Of a stretch of 5,232 bases of DNA, positions 1 to 5,031 are shown one piece after another. Under the pieces are notes generated by a model, which was not told where the DNA came from, ran no database searches, and worked only from the letters and a program-made list of their open reading frames with translations. The stretch's first letter is position 1, and each line of letters starts with the position of its first letter. Origin of the DNA: Bacteroidales bacterium UBA6408 (GTDB taxonomy: Bacteria > Bacteroidota > Bacteroidia > Bacteroidales > UBA932); assembly GCA_002439805.1 (NCBI GenBank), contig DJPQ01000116.1, positions 30,477 to 35,708 of the forward strand. Direction: 5' to 3'. The translations under genes were made by a program, and so were the position numbers.

Positions 1-1
1 C

Positions 2-1741
2 GGCCGTCAGAATGACGTCCACAGCCCGAGTCCCGGAGAGCTTTTCGAGGGCAACTGGGAGAGCGGCATCCCGTTCATAGACGAGATACGCCTCGGGGAC
101 CAGAGCGACGCCCCGGACTATCTCAAGGAAAACAAGGGCAAGAACCACTACTTCATGCTGCCTCTGCTTCTGGGACTTATCGGTCTGTTCTTCCAGTTCG
201 CGAGGGACAAGCGCGGCTGCTGGGTCACCTTCCTGCTGTTCTTCATGACGGGAATCGCGATTGTGATATACCTCAACCAGCCGCCGTTCCAGGTGCGCGA
301 GAGGGACTACGCCTACGCCGGCTCTTTCTACGCCTTTGCAATCTGGATAGGGTTCGCGGTGCTGGCTCTATATACGTGGATTGAGGAACTGCTCGCCAAG
401 AAGAAACTCTCTTCGGAGACCGCCGGAGCCGCTGTCTCCGCCGCCGTGACGCTTGTCTGCCTCGGCGTGCCCGCCCTGATGGGGGCCGAGAACTGGGACG
501 ACCACGACAGAAGCCACCGCCGCACGGCCGTCGAGATGGCCTACAACTATCTCAATTCCTGCGGGGAGAACGGCATCCTGATAACCCACGGCGACAACGA
601 CACCTTCCCGCTCTGGTATGCCCAGGAGGTCGAGGAGTGCCGTCCGGACGTGCGCATCGTGAACACCTCGCTGCTCGGCACCGACTGGCACATAGACCAG
701 ATGAAGTGGGCCTGCAACAAGTCCGCCCCGCTCGATCTGAGCGTCGGCCCGCGCCAGTATCTCTACGGCACCAACGATTTCGTCCACATCTACGACACCC
801 GCGACAGCGCCATTCTCCTTTCCGACGTGATGCGCGTCTTCCGCCATCCTTCGGCGAAGGTTCCGCTCTCGTCGGGCAAGATGGTGGATTACATCTGCTC
901 TCGCAAGCTCGTGGTTCCGGTGAACAAGGAAAATGTCATAAAATACGGAATCCTCGACAAAAAGTATGAGTCTCAGATTCCGGAGTATATCGTGCTTACG
1001 ATGTCGCCGAAGAAGGACTACATTTCCAAACCGGAGCTGTTCATGCTCGACCTGCTCTCGAACTACCAGTGGGACAGACCGATACATCTTCTGAACATGG
1101 GAGGCGACCTGAACATGGGCATCAAGGATTATCTTGAATATGACGGGTTCTCCTACAAGTTCGTCCCTATCCGCAACCGCCAGCGCACTTCTGAGGTCGG
1201 GTTCGCCGACCCGGACAGGCTCTACGACATGATGACGAACGTCTATAAGTGGGACGCGCTCAGCTATCCGGACTACTACGCCGACAATCAGCACCTCTAC
1301 ACTTTCTGCGGCGTCCTCTCGCAGCGTGCGCTCTTCGTGAACGTCGCTAAGGAGATGGTCAAGGCAGGCCATCCGGAGCGTGCGGTCGAGATGCTTGACA
1401 AGTGCCAGGCCTGCGTGCCGGAGAAGAACTATCCGCTGGACATTTCCTATCTCGGCTACTCCAACGAGCTGATGGTCATGGACATGATTAACCTCTACTA
1501 TGTCCTCGGCGAGACAGAAAAGGCCTCCGACCTTGCCACCCGTTTCCTCGACAAGATGTTCCAGTCCGTGAACTTCTACTTCCAGTTCTACGACTACGCC
1601 AAGGACGATTTCGACCGCGCCCGCAACATGGTCCTCATGGTTCAGGACATAGCCAAGGACAGCGGCGACGACGCTGTTGTTGCCCTCGTTGACTCCGGCT
1701 TCGACCGTCTCCGCGCCGACTACGGCGTTGTGGACGAGTAG
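2..1741 (+). CDS. DUF2723 / GT117-type membrane protein (protein O-mannosyltransferase-like), C-terminal part
   Basis: The frame is open from base 2 to the TAG at 1739-1741, giving 579 residues with no start in the window, so this is a 5'-truncated gene; the ATG at 155 is an internal Met. Fragment residues about 52-66, 73-91, 107-126 and 140-160 are hydrophobic membrane segments. The block QPPFQVRERDYAYAG (about 93-107) sits between segments two and three. ENWDDHDRSHR (from 163) and GDNDTFPLWYAQEVE (197-211) follow in a long soluble C-terminal part. These blocks are characteristic of the Bacteroidota DUF2723 family, annotated as protein O-mannosyltransferase-like (GT117, related to eukaryotic TMEM260). 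From family knowledge, it would be an inner-membrane enzyme transferring sugar to exported proteins, with the soluble part probably periplasmic; the donor and acceptor are not visible here. Full members are roughly twice this length, so most of the N-terminal multi-pass catalytic region is missing. A strong hairpin follows 16 bases after the stop, so transcription probably ends there. Family assignment is firm; the enzymatic role is inferred. Confidence 0.9.
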   Translation, partial: GRQNDVHSPSPGELFEGNWESGIPFIDEIRLGDQSDAPDYLKENKGKNHYFMLPLLLGLIGLFFQFARDKRGCWVTFLLFFMTGIAIVIYLNQPPFQVRERDYAYAGSFYAFAIWIGFAVLALYTWIEELLAKKKLSSETAGAAVSAAVTLVCLGVPALMGAENWDDHDRSHRRTAVEMAYNYLNSCGENGILITHGDNDTFPLWYAQEVEECRPDVRIVNTSLLGTDWHIDQMKWACNKSAPLDLSVGPRQYLYGTNDFVHIYDTRDSAILLSDVMRVFRHPSAKVPLSSGKMVDYICSRKLVVPVNKENVIKYGILDKKYESQIPEYIVLTMSPKKDYISKPELFMLDLLSNYQWDRPIHLLNMGGDLNMGIKDYLEYDGFSYKFVPIRNRQRTSEVGFADPDRLYDMMTNVYKWDALSYPDYYADNQHLYTFCGVLSQRALFVNVAKEMVKAGHPERAVEMLDKCQACVPEKNYPLDISYLGYSNELMVMDMINLYYVLGETEKASDLATRFLDKMFQSVNFYFQFYDYAKDDFDRARNMVLMVQDIAKDSGDDAVVALVDSGFDRLRADYGVVDE

Positions 1742-1757
1742 TTTACAGCGTGAGCAT

Positions 1758-1814
1758 ACAGAATATGGGCTAAATCGATGAAAAAGTCTTCGATTTATCC
1801 CATATTCTGTTTTT
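1758..1814 (+). terminator. Rho-independent-type terminator after the DUF2723 gene
   Basis: A 21-bp stem (1758-1778 with 1790-1810) has a single mismatch (C1770 opposite A1798) and an 11-base loop, and is followed by a T-run at 1810-1814. It begins 16 bases after the stop codon of the DUF2723 gene. The stem is unusually long for a simple terminator and largely coincides with a repeat that recurs at 2530-2580, so it may be a dispersed palindrome serving as a terminator. Confidence 0.7.
1759..1809 (+). repeat. Palindromic repeat, copy 1
   Basis: This 51-base imperfect palindrome has a core of GGGCTAAATCGA (1767-1778), an 11-base A-rich loop (1779-1789) and TCGATTTATCCC (1790-1801), then ATATTCTG. 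Aligned without gaps to 2530-2580 in the same orientation, the left 20 bases match at 16 positions, the loop at 6 of 11 and the right 20 bases at 17. The equal loop length and shared flanks beyond the core suggest a common origin, not two independently evolved terminators. It resembles REP-like or small non-autonomous palindromic elements, but I recognise no named family. Confidence 0.65.
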
Positions 1815-1854
1815 GGGGCGGTGGTTGGGTATATAAAATAGGTAGAATATAAAG

Positions 1855-1881
1855 AAAAAGAAATTTTTAGTGTTTCTTTTT
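1855..1881. repeat. A/T-only hairpin candidate
   Basis: AAAAAGAAA (1855-1863) can pair with TTTCTTTTT (1873-1881) across a 9-base loop. It lies in the AT-rich leader upstream of the toxin-antitoxin pair. Such low-complexity A/T dyads arise easily by chance, so no function is claimed. Confidence 0.25.
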
Positions 1882-1911
1882 TTAGGTTTGGTGTTGTTTC
1901 AAACATTTCTG

Positions 1912-1957
1912 CCTATTATTGCTGGACAAAGATTTTTTTAGAAATGGCAATAATAGG
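1912..1957. repeat. Perfect 11-bp inverted repeat upstream of the antitoxin
   Basis: CCTATTATTGC (1912-1922) and GCAATAATAGG (1947-1957) are exact reverse complements separated by 24 bases. The left arm overlaps a possible -7 box, TATTATTG (1914-1921, one mismatch to TAnnTTTG), with TTTG at 1887-1890 and TTG at 1894-1896 upstream as imperfectly spaced -33 candidates. It could be a second binding site for the antitoxin-toxin complex, a DNA-looping dyad, or the scar of a small insertion. Arm sequence differs from the 1964-1982 palindrome, so the same protein need not bind both. Confidence 0.5.
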
Positions 1958-1963
1958 TGGAAT

Positions 1964-1986
1964 GTTACCAAATATTGGTAACTTTG
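1964..1986 (+). promoter_or_regulatory. Toxin-antitoxin operator palindrome overlapping a -7 promoter box
   Basis: GTTACCAA (1964-1971) and TTGGTAAC (1975-1982) form a perfect 8-bp dyad around a 3-base centre. Its right end overlaps TAACTTTG (1979-1986), an exact match to the Bacteroidota -7 consensus TAnnTTTG. Transcription would start near 1993, about 11 bases before the ATG at 2004. No good TTTG is seen at the -33 position, so the promoter may be weak. ParD-type ribbon-helix-helix antitoxins commonly repress their own operon through such a site; binding here is inferred from position and symmetry. Confidence 0.65.
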
Positions 1987-2003
1987 CCGAAAATCAATTG
2001 GCA

Positions 2004-2267
2004 ATGAAGACAACATCAGTGGCTTTGGGCGACTATTTTGAAAATTTTATCCGCACGAATGTTGAGCGCGGGCGTTATAATAATGCCAGCGAGGTCATCC
2101 GTGCGGGTCTTAGATTGCTTGAAGAAAACGAAAGCCGGCTTATGGAACTGAAATCAGCCATAAGGGCAGGAGAGGAGAGTGGTGTAGTATCAGGCTTCTC
2201 TCCGGAGGAGCATCTCAAGAGACTTAAATCCGATTGTCATGACGGGAAGCGTTCTATATACGAATAA
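2004..2267 (+). CDS. parD: ParD-family type II antitoxin (ribbon-helix-helix)
   Basis: This encodes 87 residues starting MKTTSVALGDYFENFI, the usual beginning of ParD proteins. Residues about 2-8 are the DNA-contacting beta strand, and 9-20 and 28-41 (NASEVIRAGLRLLEE region) the two helices of the RHH dimer. From about 45 onward a charged helical tail (ESRLMELKSAIRAGEESG, then SPEEHLKRLK) should wrap the toxin. An upstream in-frame ATG at 1944 would add 20 residues, but those codons coincide with the operator palindrome and -7 box at 1964-1986 and do not resemble the family, so 2004 is preferred. The protein neutralises the ParE-like toxin encoded next and probably represses the operon. It ends with TAA at 2265-2267, inside the toxin gene (29-base overlap), consistent with translational coupling. 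Codon composition is markedly more AT-rich than the DUF2723 gene and the ABC operon, suggesting acquisition. Confidence 0.9.
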   Translation: MKTTSVALGDYFENFIRTNVERGRYNNASEVIRAGLRLLEENESRLMELKSAIRAGEESGVVSGFSPEEHLKRLKSDCHDGKRSIYE

Positions 2268-2544
2268 GGCTATTGAAGACCTTTCGGGCATATGGGCATA
2301 TACGGAGGCACATTGGTCACAGAAACAGGCAGATGCCTATTATCTGTCAATAGTTTCTATCTGTAAGAGACTTGCCGGAGGAGCGGACATATATGCCGTA
2401 AAGAAATATGACGAAGTCAGTCCGGGATTGCTTGGCTATAGGGTGAATAAGCACATTGTCTTCTTCAGGAGGATAGATTCTCAGACTATAATTGTTGTCA
2501 GAATCCTGCATGAAAGGATGGATTTAATGCTAAACTTGGGCTAA
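2239..2544 (+). CDS. parE: ParE/RelE-superfamily type II toxin
   Basis: This encodes 101 residues, normal for ParE-like toxins. The start VLYTNKAIEDLSGIWAYTEAHW (residues 5-26) matches the family's first strand and helical hairpin. The middle KKYDEVSPGLLGYRVNKHIVFFRR (55-78) and the end IIVVRILHERMDL (84-96) are the typical beta-sheet core and closing RILHxRMD motif. ParE toxins poison DNA gyrase, whereas RelE relatives cut mRNA at the ribosome; the ParD partner and the RMD ending favour the ParE branch, but the target cannot be proven from sequence. The ATG at 2239 lies inside the antitoxin gene, and no better start exists downstream. The TAA stop (2542-2544) falls within the left arm of palindromic repeat copy 2, so the last codons and stop are contributed by that repeat. 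The gene appears intact. Confidence 0.88.
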   Translation: MTGSVLYTNKAIEDLSGIWAYTEAHWSQKQADAYYLSIVSICKRLAGGADIYAVKKYDEVSPGLLGYRVNKHIVFFRRIDSQTIIVVRILHERMDLMLNLG

Positions 2545-2580
2545 ATCGAAGGAAAAATTGTCGATTTAGCCCGAATTCTG
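2530..2580 (+). repeat. Palindromic repeat, copy 2
   Basis: This has the same orientation and layout as 1759-1809: GGGCTAAATCGA (2538-2549), an 11-base A-rich loop (2550-2560), TCGATTTAGCCC (2561-2572), then GAATTCTG (2573-2580). The 12-bp core stem is perfect here, whereas copy 1 has one mismatch in the core but longer outer pairing. The left arm overlaps the toxin's 3' end and provides its stop codon. Together the copies bracket the AT-rich toxin-antitoxin island as imperfect direct repeats. Confidence 0.65.
2538..2572. terminator. Possible bidirectional terminator between convergent genes
   Basis: The perfect 12-bp stem with 11-base loop lies between the toxin stop and the end of the convergent GntR gene (stop at 2600-2602). 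No clear T-run follows on the + strand, and only a short one (AAGTTTAG) on the - strand. It may stall polymerase from both sides but is weaker by sequence than the 1758-1814 terminator. Confidence 0.4.
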
Positions 2581-2599
2581 AAAGTGTGCACCGAGAATG

Positions 2600-2941
2600 T
2601 CAGTCGGTCGGGAGGTCGGAGAGGCTGATTTCCAGGAGTTTCATCTTGCGGAGGACGGCCGGCCATTCGGTCTCGAAAAATTCGCGCTGAAGGCTTGAGA
2701 GAACCTTGCCTCGGGCGTCTGGGGTGACGAAATAGCCTATTCCCCGCTTGTTGTAGATGATGCCGTCGGCGGTGAGCTTTTCATAGCTGCGCATCACCGT
2801 GTTGGGGTTCACGCCGATTTCGGCTCCATATTCCCGGACGGACGGTATCCTGTCTTCGCCCTTCAGCTCTTCGGAGAGTATTTTCTCGCAGATGGCATCC
2901 GCAATCTGGAGATATATAGATTTGTTCGCGTTAAATTCCAT
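2600..2941 (-). CDS. GntR-family regulator, YtrA subfamily
   Basis: This encodes 113 residues from the ATG at 2941. An N-terminal winged helix-turn-helix spans about 8-75: IYLQIADAI (9-17), RIPSVREYGAEIGVNPNTVMRSYEKL (31-56) carrying the recognition helix, and the wing GIIYNKRGIGYFV (60-72). Only about 40 residues follow, too few for a FadR, HutC or MocR ligand or enzyme domain; this short helical tail defines the YtrA subfamily, which typically regulates adjacent ABC transporter genes. A 32-residue upstream extension in the same frame reads into the permease gene and has no family character, so it is not used. The gene begins 11 bases after the permease stop, making it the last cistron of the ABC operon. 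It probably binds the AGTGTA-N12-TACACT dyad at the head of the operon (4806-4829) as an autoregulating repressor; the inducing signal is unknown but is often envelope stress or a substrate of the pump. Confidence 0.88.
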   Translation of the reverse strand: MEFNANKSIYLQIADAICEKILSEELKGEDRIPSVREYGAEIGVNPNTVMRSYEKLTADGIIYNKRGIGYFVTPDARGKVLSSLQREFFETEWPAVLRKMKLLEISLSDLPTD

Positions 2942-2952
2942 GTTTCTGAAAT

Positions 2953-3780
2953 TTAGTGTTTTACGGTTTTTACGCGGACGTATGCCCAGACTCCGAGTGC
3001 GAGCGTTATGAGGATGCTGAGACTGTAGCTCGTCCATTTAATGGTGCTGAGGATACGTTCAGGGTTGTCCATGCTGTCGAGCCAGTCGAAGAGACCCTCA
3101 CCGAGATGAATCATTATCGGAGTGAGAACCATGCTTGTGGCCATTGACACGAGAATCATCACGAGTATTGTCTTGCCGATTTTGTTCTTCTTGAAATAGA
3201 GCGCTCCGAGCAGGAAAGTGAGCGTCCAGGAGATGACGTTCATGACCACGCCCCAGAAGAGTTCCGCACTTGTGAACACCTGTATGTTAAGGCCTTCGTC
3301 CGTGATGTTGCACAGTTCGTTGAAGTCGTGGGCGCCGCTTGCCATGGCCGTTATGAGTGTCTCCCCGCATTTTGGATCGACGAGGCAGAGAAGGCTGTCG
3401 GCGGCGAGGGCTATGGCGACGTAGGCGAGAGGGGCGAGGATTGCCGTGTTGATGAACATCGTGAGGAATTTTTCGAGAGACGATGCCGGAATCAGCGTGT
3501 AGAATCCGCCGCTGCGCTTGTCGGTGAAGAACCCGTATGCCTTCGACGGGACGACGAGGATGAGGATGTAGAGGAGGATGAAGAATGATATTGCCCTGCC
3601 GATTAGTCCGTAGGATGCCCAGCTTCCGTCAACGAGAAGGTGAATCGTGCCGCAGAAGAGGTAGGCGATGAGTCCGGACAGGGATGTGAGCAGGACCGTG
3701 AGCCATGTGTTGTTGAATGTGTTCCTGAGGTCGCTGACGAAATATTTGCCGAACCTCGTAAAGTTAAATGTGTCGTTCAT
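2953..3780 (-). CDS. ABC-2-type membrane permease subunit
   Basis: From the ATG at 3780 it encodes 275 residues. Six hydrophobic segments are visible at about 25-46, 60-78, 104-126, 174-195, 203-225 and 248-269, with a larger polar loop at about 131-172 between the third and fourth. The stretch PSKAYGFFTDKRSGGFYTLIPASSLEKFL (78-106), before segment three, resembles a block I associate with Bacteroidota ABC-2 permeases next to YtrA-like regulators. An in-frame ATG at 3819 would add 13 residues (MNIDQKDFQKHII); the start MNDTFNFTRFGKYF looks like the natural amphipathic N-terminus, so 3780 is preferred but not proven. It should pair with the ATPase encoded upstream to form an exporter in the inner membrane; the substrate is not evident. 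It lies 135 bases after the ATPase stop and 11 bases before the GntR start. No enzymatic domain is seen. Confidence 0.8.
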   Translation of the reverse strand: MNDTFNFTRFGKYFVSDLRNTFNNTWLTVLLTSLSGLIAYLFCGTIHLLVDGSWASYGLIGRAISFFILLYILILVVPSKAYGFFTDKRSGGFYTLIPASSLEKFLTMFINTAILAPLAYVAIALAADSLLCLVDPKCGETLITAMASGAHDFNELCNITDEGLNIQVFTSAELFWGVVMNVISWTLTFLLGALYFKKNKIGKTILVMILVSMATSMVLTPIMIHLGEGLFDWLDSMDNPERILSTIKWTSYSLSILITLALGVWAYVRVKTVKH

Positions 3781-3832
3781 GATGATGTGCTTTTGAAAAT
3801 CTTTTTGGTCTATATTCATTTTTCATCGGTCA

Positions 3833-3891
3833 TGTACGCCCGGTACACTCCCTCTTCCAAAATGAATCTATCCTCAAAAATCTGATTCAAA
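3833..3891 (-). promoter_or_regulatory. Possible secondary promoter and GntR half-site before the permease
   Basis: The 135-base gap between the ATPase and permease genes holds, on the - strand, TTTG (complement of 3888-3891), 22 bases, then TCATTTTG (complement of 3858-3865), one mismatch from TAnnTTTG. Nine bases further is AGTGTA (complement of 3844-3849), the same hexamer as in the operator at 4806-4829, within a small dyad TGTAC-N5-GTACA (3833-3847). The geometry mimics the main promoter, but spacing and second half-site are imperfect. Confidence 0.4.
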
Positions 3892-3915
3892 ACCTTATTA
3901 GGAGGTTATGTTATT

Positions 3916-4767
3916 TTATTTTCTGTCTTGGGAATCTGTTGCGCTGCTGAAATTTGCCTTGAACCACTCCTTGTTCTTGTGGACGGCGTTGAAGAGCGCC
4001 TCGATGTTGACCTTGCTCTCGCGGCCGTCGGAGTTCGGGAGCACCTGGATGCAGCCGCCCGGGATGAACTCGCTGTAGAGGGCGTTGGGATTGACCTCCG
4101 TTCCGTAGTCGAAGAAGAGCTTACGGGAAATCTCGGCTATGCCGGCGTTGAGCAGAACGTCCTGACGGTCTAGGATTATGACCGGGTCGATGACATTTTC
4201 GAGGTCCTTGACCTGATGCGTTGAAATCACGACAGTCGCGTCCTCCGAGGTGTATTGCATCAGTGCCTTGCGGAACTGTGCCTTCGACGGGATGTCGAGT
4301 CCGTTGGTCGGCTCGTCCATGAGAATGTAGCGGCTTCCGCTCGCGAGCGCGAAGGAGATGTGCGTCTTCTTGAGCTGGCCGGCCGACATTCTGTCCATCC
4401 GGTTATCCTTCGGAACCTCGAACAGGTCAATCATCGCCTCGAAAGCCTCAAGCGAGAACCCGTCCCAGAACTTTCCGTAGTTCAGAGCGAACTCCATCGG
4501 CTTCATGGTGATTTCCGCGACCTCGTCGCTCAGGTAGTAGATTTTGGTGAGCAGCCCCGGCTTGCGGTCATACGGTCTGTAGCCGTCGATGTCGATTGTT
4601 CCTGTCTGGGGTTTCTTGAGTCCGCAGAGCAGGGTCAGAAGGGTGGTCTTGCCCACTCCGTTCTCTCCGAGCAGCCCGTAGATGTTTCCGGGTTTCAGCT
4701 CCATGGAGATATTCTTCAGTACGGTGTTGTTGCCGTAGGCGAAGCTTAAGTTGTTGATTGTAATCAT
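3916..4767 (-). CDS. ABC transporter ATP-binding protein (YtrB/BcrA-like)
   Basis: This encodes 283 residues, a single nucleotide-binding domain with a C-terminal extension after about 205. Visible motifs are Walker A GENGVGKTT (34-42), signature MSAGQLKK (127-134; SAGQ in place of SGGQ), Walker B YILMDEP (147-153), D-loop NGLD (155-158) and switch histidine in STHQ (H184). At the Q-loop position the sequence is IYYLSDE (76-82), with no glutamine visible. It should power export by the ABC-2-type permease encoded next on the strand. From family knowledge, ATPases beside YtrA-type regulators often take part in resistance or response to cell-wall-active peptides, but the substrate cannot be read here. 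It is the first gene of the operon, about 57 bases downstream of the predicted transcription start, with ATG at 4767. It ends 135 bases before the permease start. Confidence 0.92.
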   Translation of the reverse strand: MITINNLSFAYGNNTVLKNISMELKPGNIYGLLGENGVGKTTLLTLLCGLKKPQTGTIDIDGYRPYDRKPGLLTKIYYLSDEVAEITMKPMEFALNYGKFWDGFSLEAFEAMIDLFEVPKDNRMDRMSAGQLKKTHISFALASGSRYILMDEPTNGLDIPSKAQFRKALMQYTSEDATVVISTHQVKDLENVIDPVIILDRQDVLLNAGIAEISRKLFFDYGTEVNPNALYSEFIPGGCIQVLPNSDGRESKVNIEALFNAVHKNKEWFKANFSSATDSQDRK

Positions 4768-4805
4768 TTTAATAGTATTTAATCATCAAATTTATTTATT
4801 TTGAT

Positions 4806-4829
4806 AGTGTATTAGTATTATAATACACT
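4806..4829 (-). promoter_or_regulatory. YtrA/GntR-type operator, AGTGTA-N12-TACACT
   Basis: AGTGTATTA (4806-4814) and TAATACACT (4821-4829) form a perfect 9-bp dyad with a 6-base centre. Written as half-sites it is AGTGTA-N12-TACACT. B. subtilis YtrA is reported, as I recall, to bind AGTGTA-N13-TACACT, so the half-sites match across phyla with a spacer one base shorter. The dyad begins one base downstream of the -7 box of the ABC operon and covers the expected start site, a typical repressor position. Confidence 0.8.
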
Positions 4830-4830
4830 G

Positions 4831-4861
4831 CAAATATACGGCGATATTTTTTATCTCCAAA
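4831..4861 (-). promoter_or_regulatory. Bacteroidota-type promoter of the ABC operon
   Basis: On the - strand, TTTG (complement of 4858-4861) is followed after 19 bases by TATATTTG (complement of 4831-4838). Both elements match the Bacteroidota consensus TTTG / TAnnTTTG at accepted spacing. The start site would fall near 4825, within the adjoining operator, giving a leader of roughly 57 bases to the ATG at 4767. Confidence 0.75.
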
Positions 4862-4934
4862 ATTTTTCGATATATTTTTTGAAATTTTGTTTTCTGTCAT
4901 ATTATTCCGCATCCCCATTTCTTGGTAAATTTAT

Positions 4935-4964
4935 CTTGATGTGCATAGTTGTGCCCTAATTTTG
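4935..4964 (+). promoter_or_regulatory. Candidate promoter for asd
   Basis: TAATTTTG (4957-4964) matches TAnnTTTG exactly; CTTG (4935-4938) lies 18 bases upstream as an approximate -33 element. Transcription would start near 4971, leaving about a 110-base leader before the asd ATG. A closer one-mismatch box, AATATTTG (5053-5060), lacks a well-spaced partner, so the upstream one is preferred. Confidence 0.5.
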
Positions 4965-4995
4965 AACATTATCGCATATTATTTACTATTTTTGT

Positions 4996-5031
4996 CTCAA
5001 ATGCCCGAGCGAGGATATTCAGGGTGTTGAG
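4996..5031 (+). other. Weak leader hairpin before asd
   Basis: CTCAA (4996-5000) pairs with TTGAG (5027-5031). After a bulged A, TGCCC (5002-5006) can pair with GGGTG (5022-5026) using two G-U pairs, leaving a 15-base loop. If the promoter at 4935-4964 is real, this lies in the asd leader. It has no T-run and resembles no riboswitch that I recognise. Confidence 0.2.

Noticed and set aside
368..1906. 512-codon open frame on the - strand opposite the DUF2723 gene
   Set aside because: Its translation is low-complexity (rich in V, H, E, R), matches no fold I know, and mirrors the codon bias of a GC-rich gene whose + strand product has clear family motifs. It is a shadow frame.
1944..2003. 20-residue N-terminal extension of the antitoxin from the ATG at 1944
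   Set aside because: The codons coincide with the operator dyad and -7 box, and the residues do not resemble ParD N-termini, which begin at MKTTSVALGD.
1758..2580. CRISPR array or integron-like attC sites
   Set aside because: There are only two repeats about 770 bases apart, no regular spacers, no Cas genes, no integrase and no attC-type core sites.
2942..3037. 32-residue N-terminal extension of the GntR regulator
   Set aside because: It overlaps the permease gene in another frame and carries basic, patternless residues; the family begins at MEFNANKSIYLQIA.
3781..3819. 13-residue N-terminal extension of the permease from the ATG at 3819
   Set aside because: Possible but less likely: MNDTFNFTRFGKYF at 3780 looks like the conserved start, and no ribosome binding site favours 3819.
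3863..3889. TGAATC / GATTCA dyad in the ATPase-permease gap as an intercistronic terminator
   Set aside because: Only 6 bp, with no G/C-rich stem and a 15-base loop; it is too weak and overlaps the candidate promoter.
3928..4749. + strand open frames opposite the ABC ATPase
   Set aside because: These are shadows of the ATPase gene, which has intact Walker and switch motifs on the - strand.
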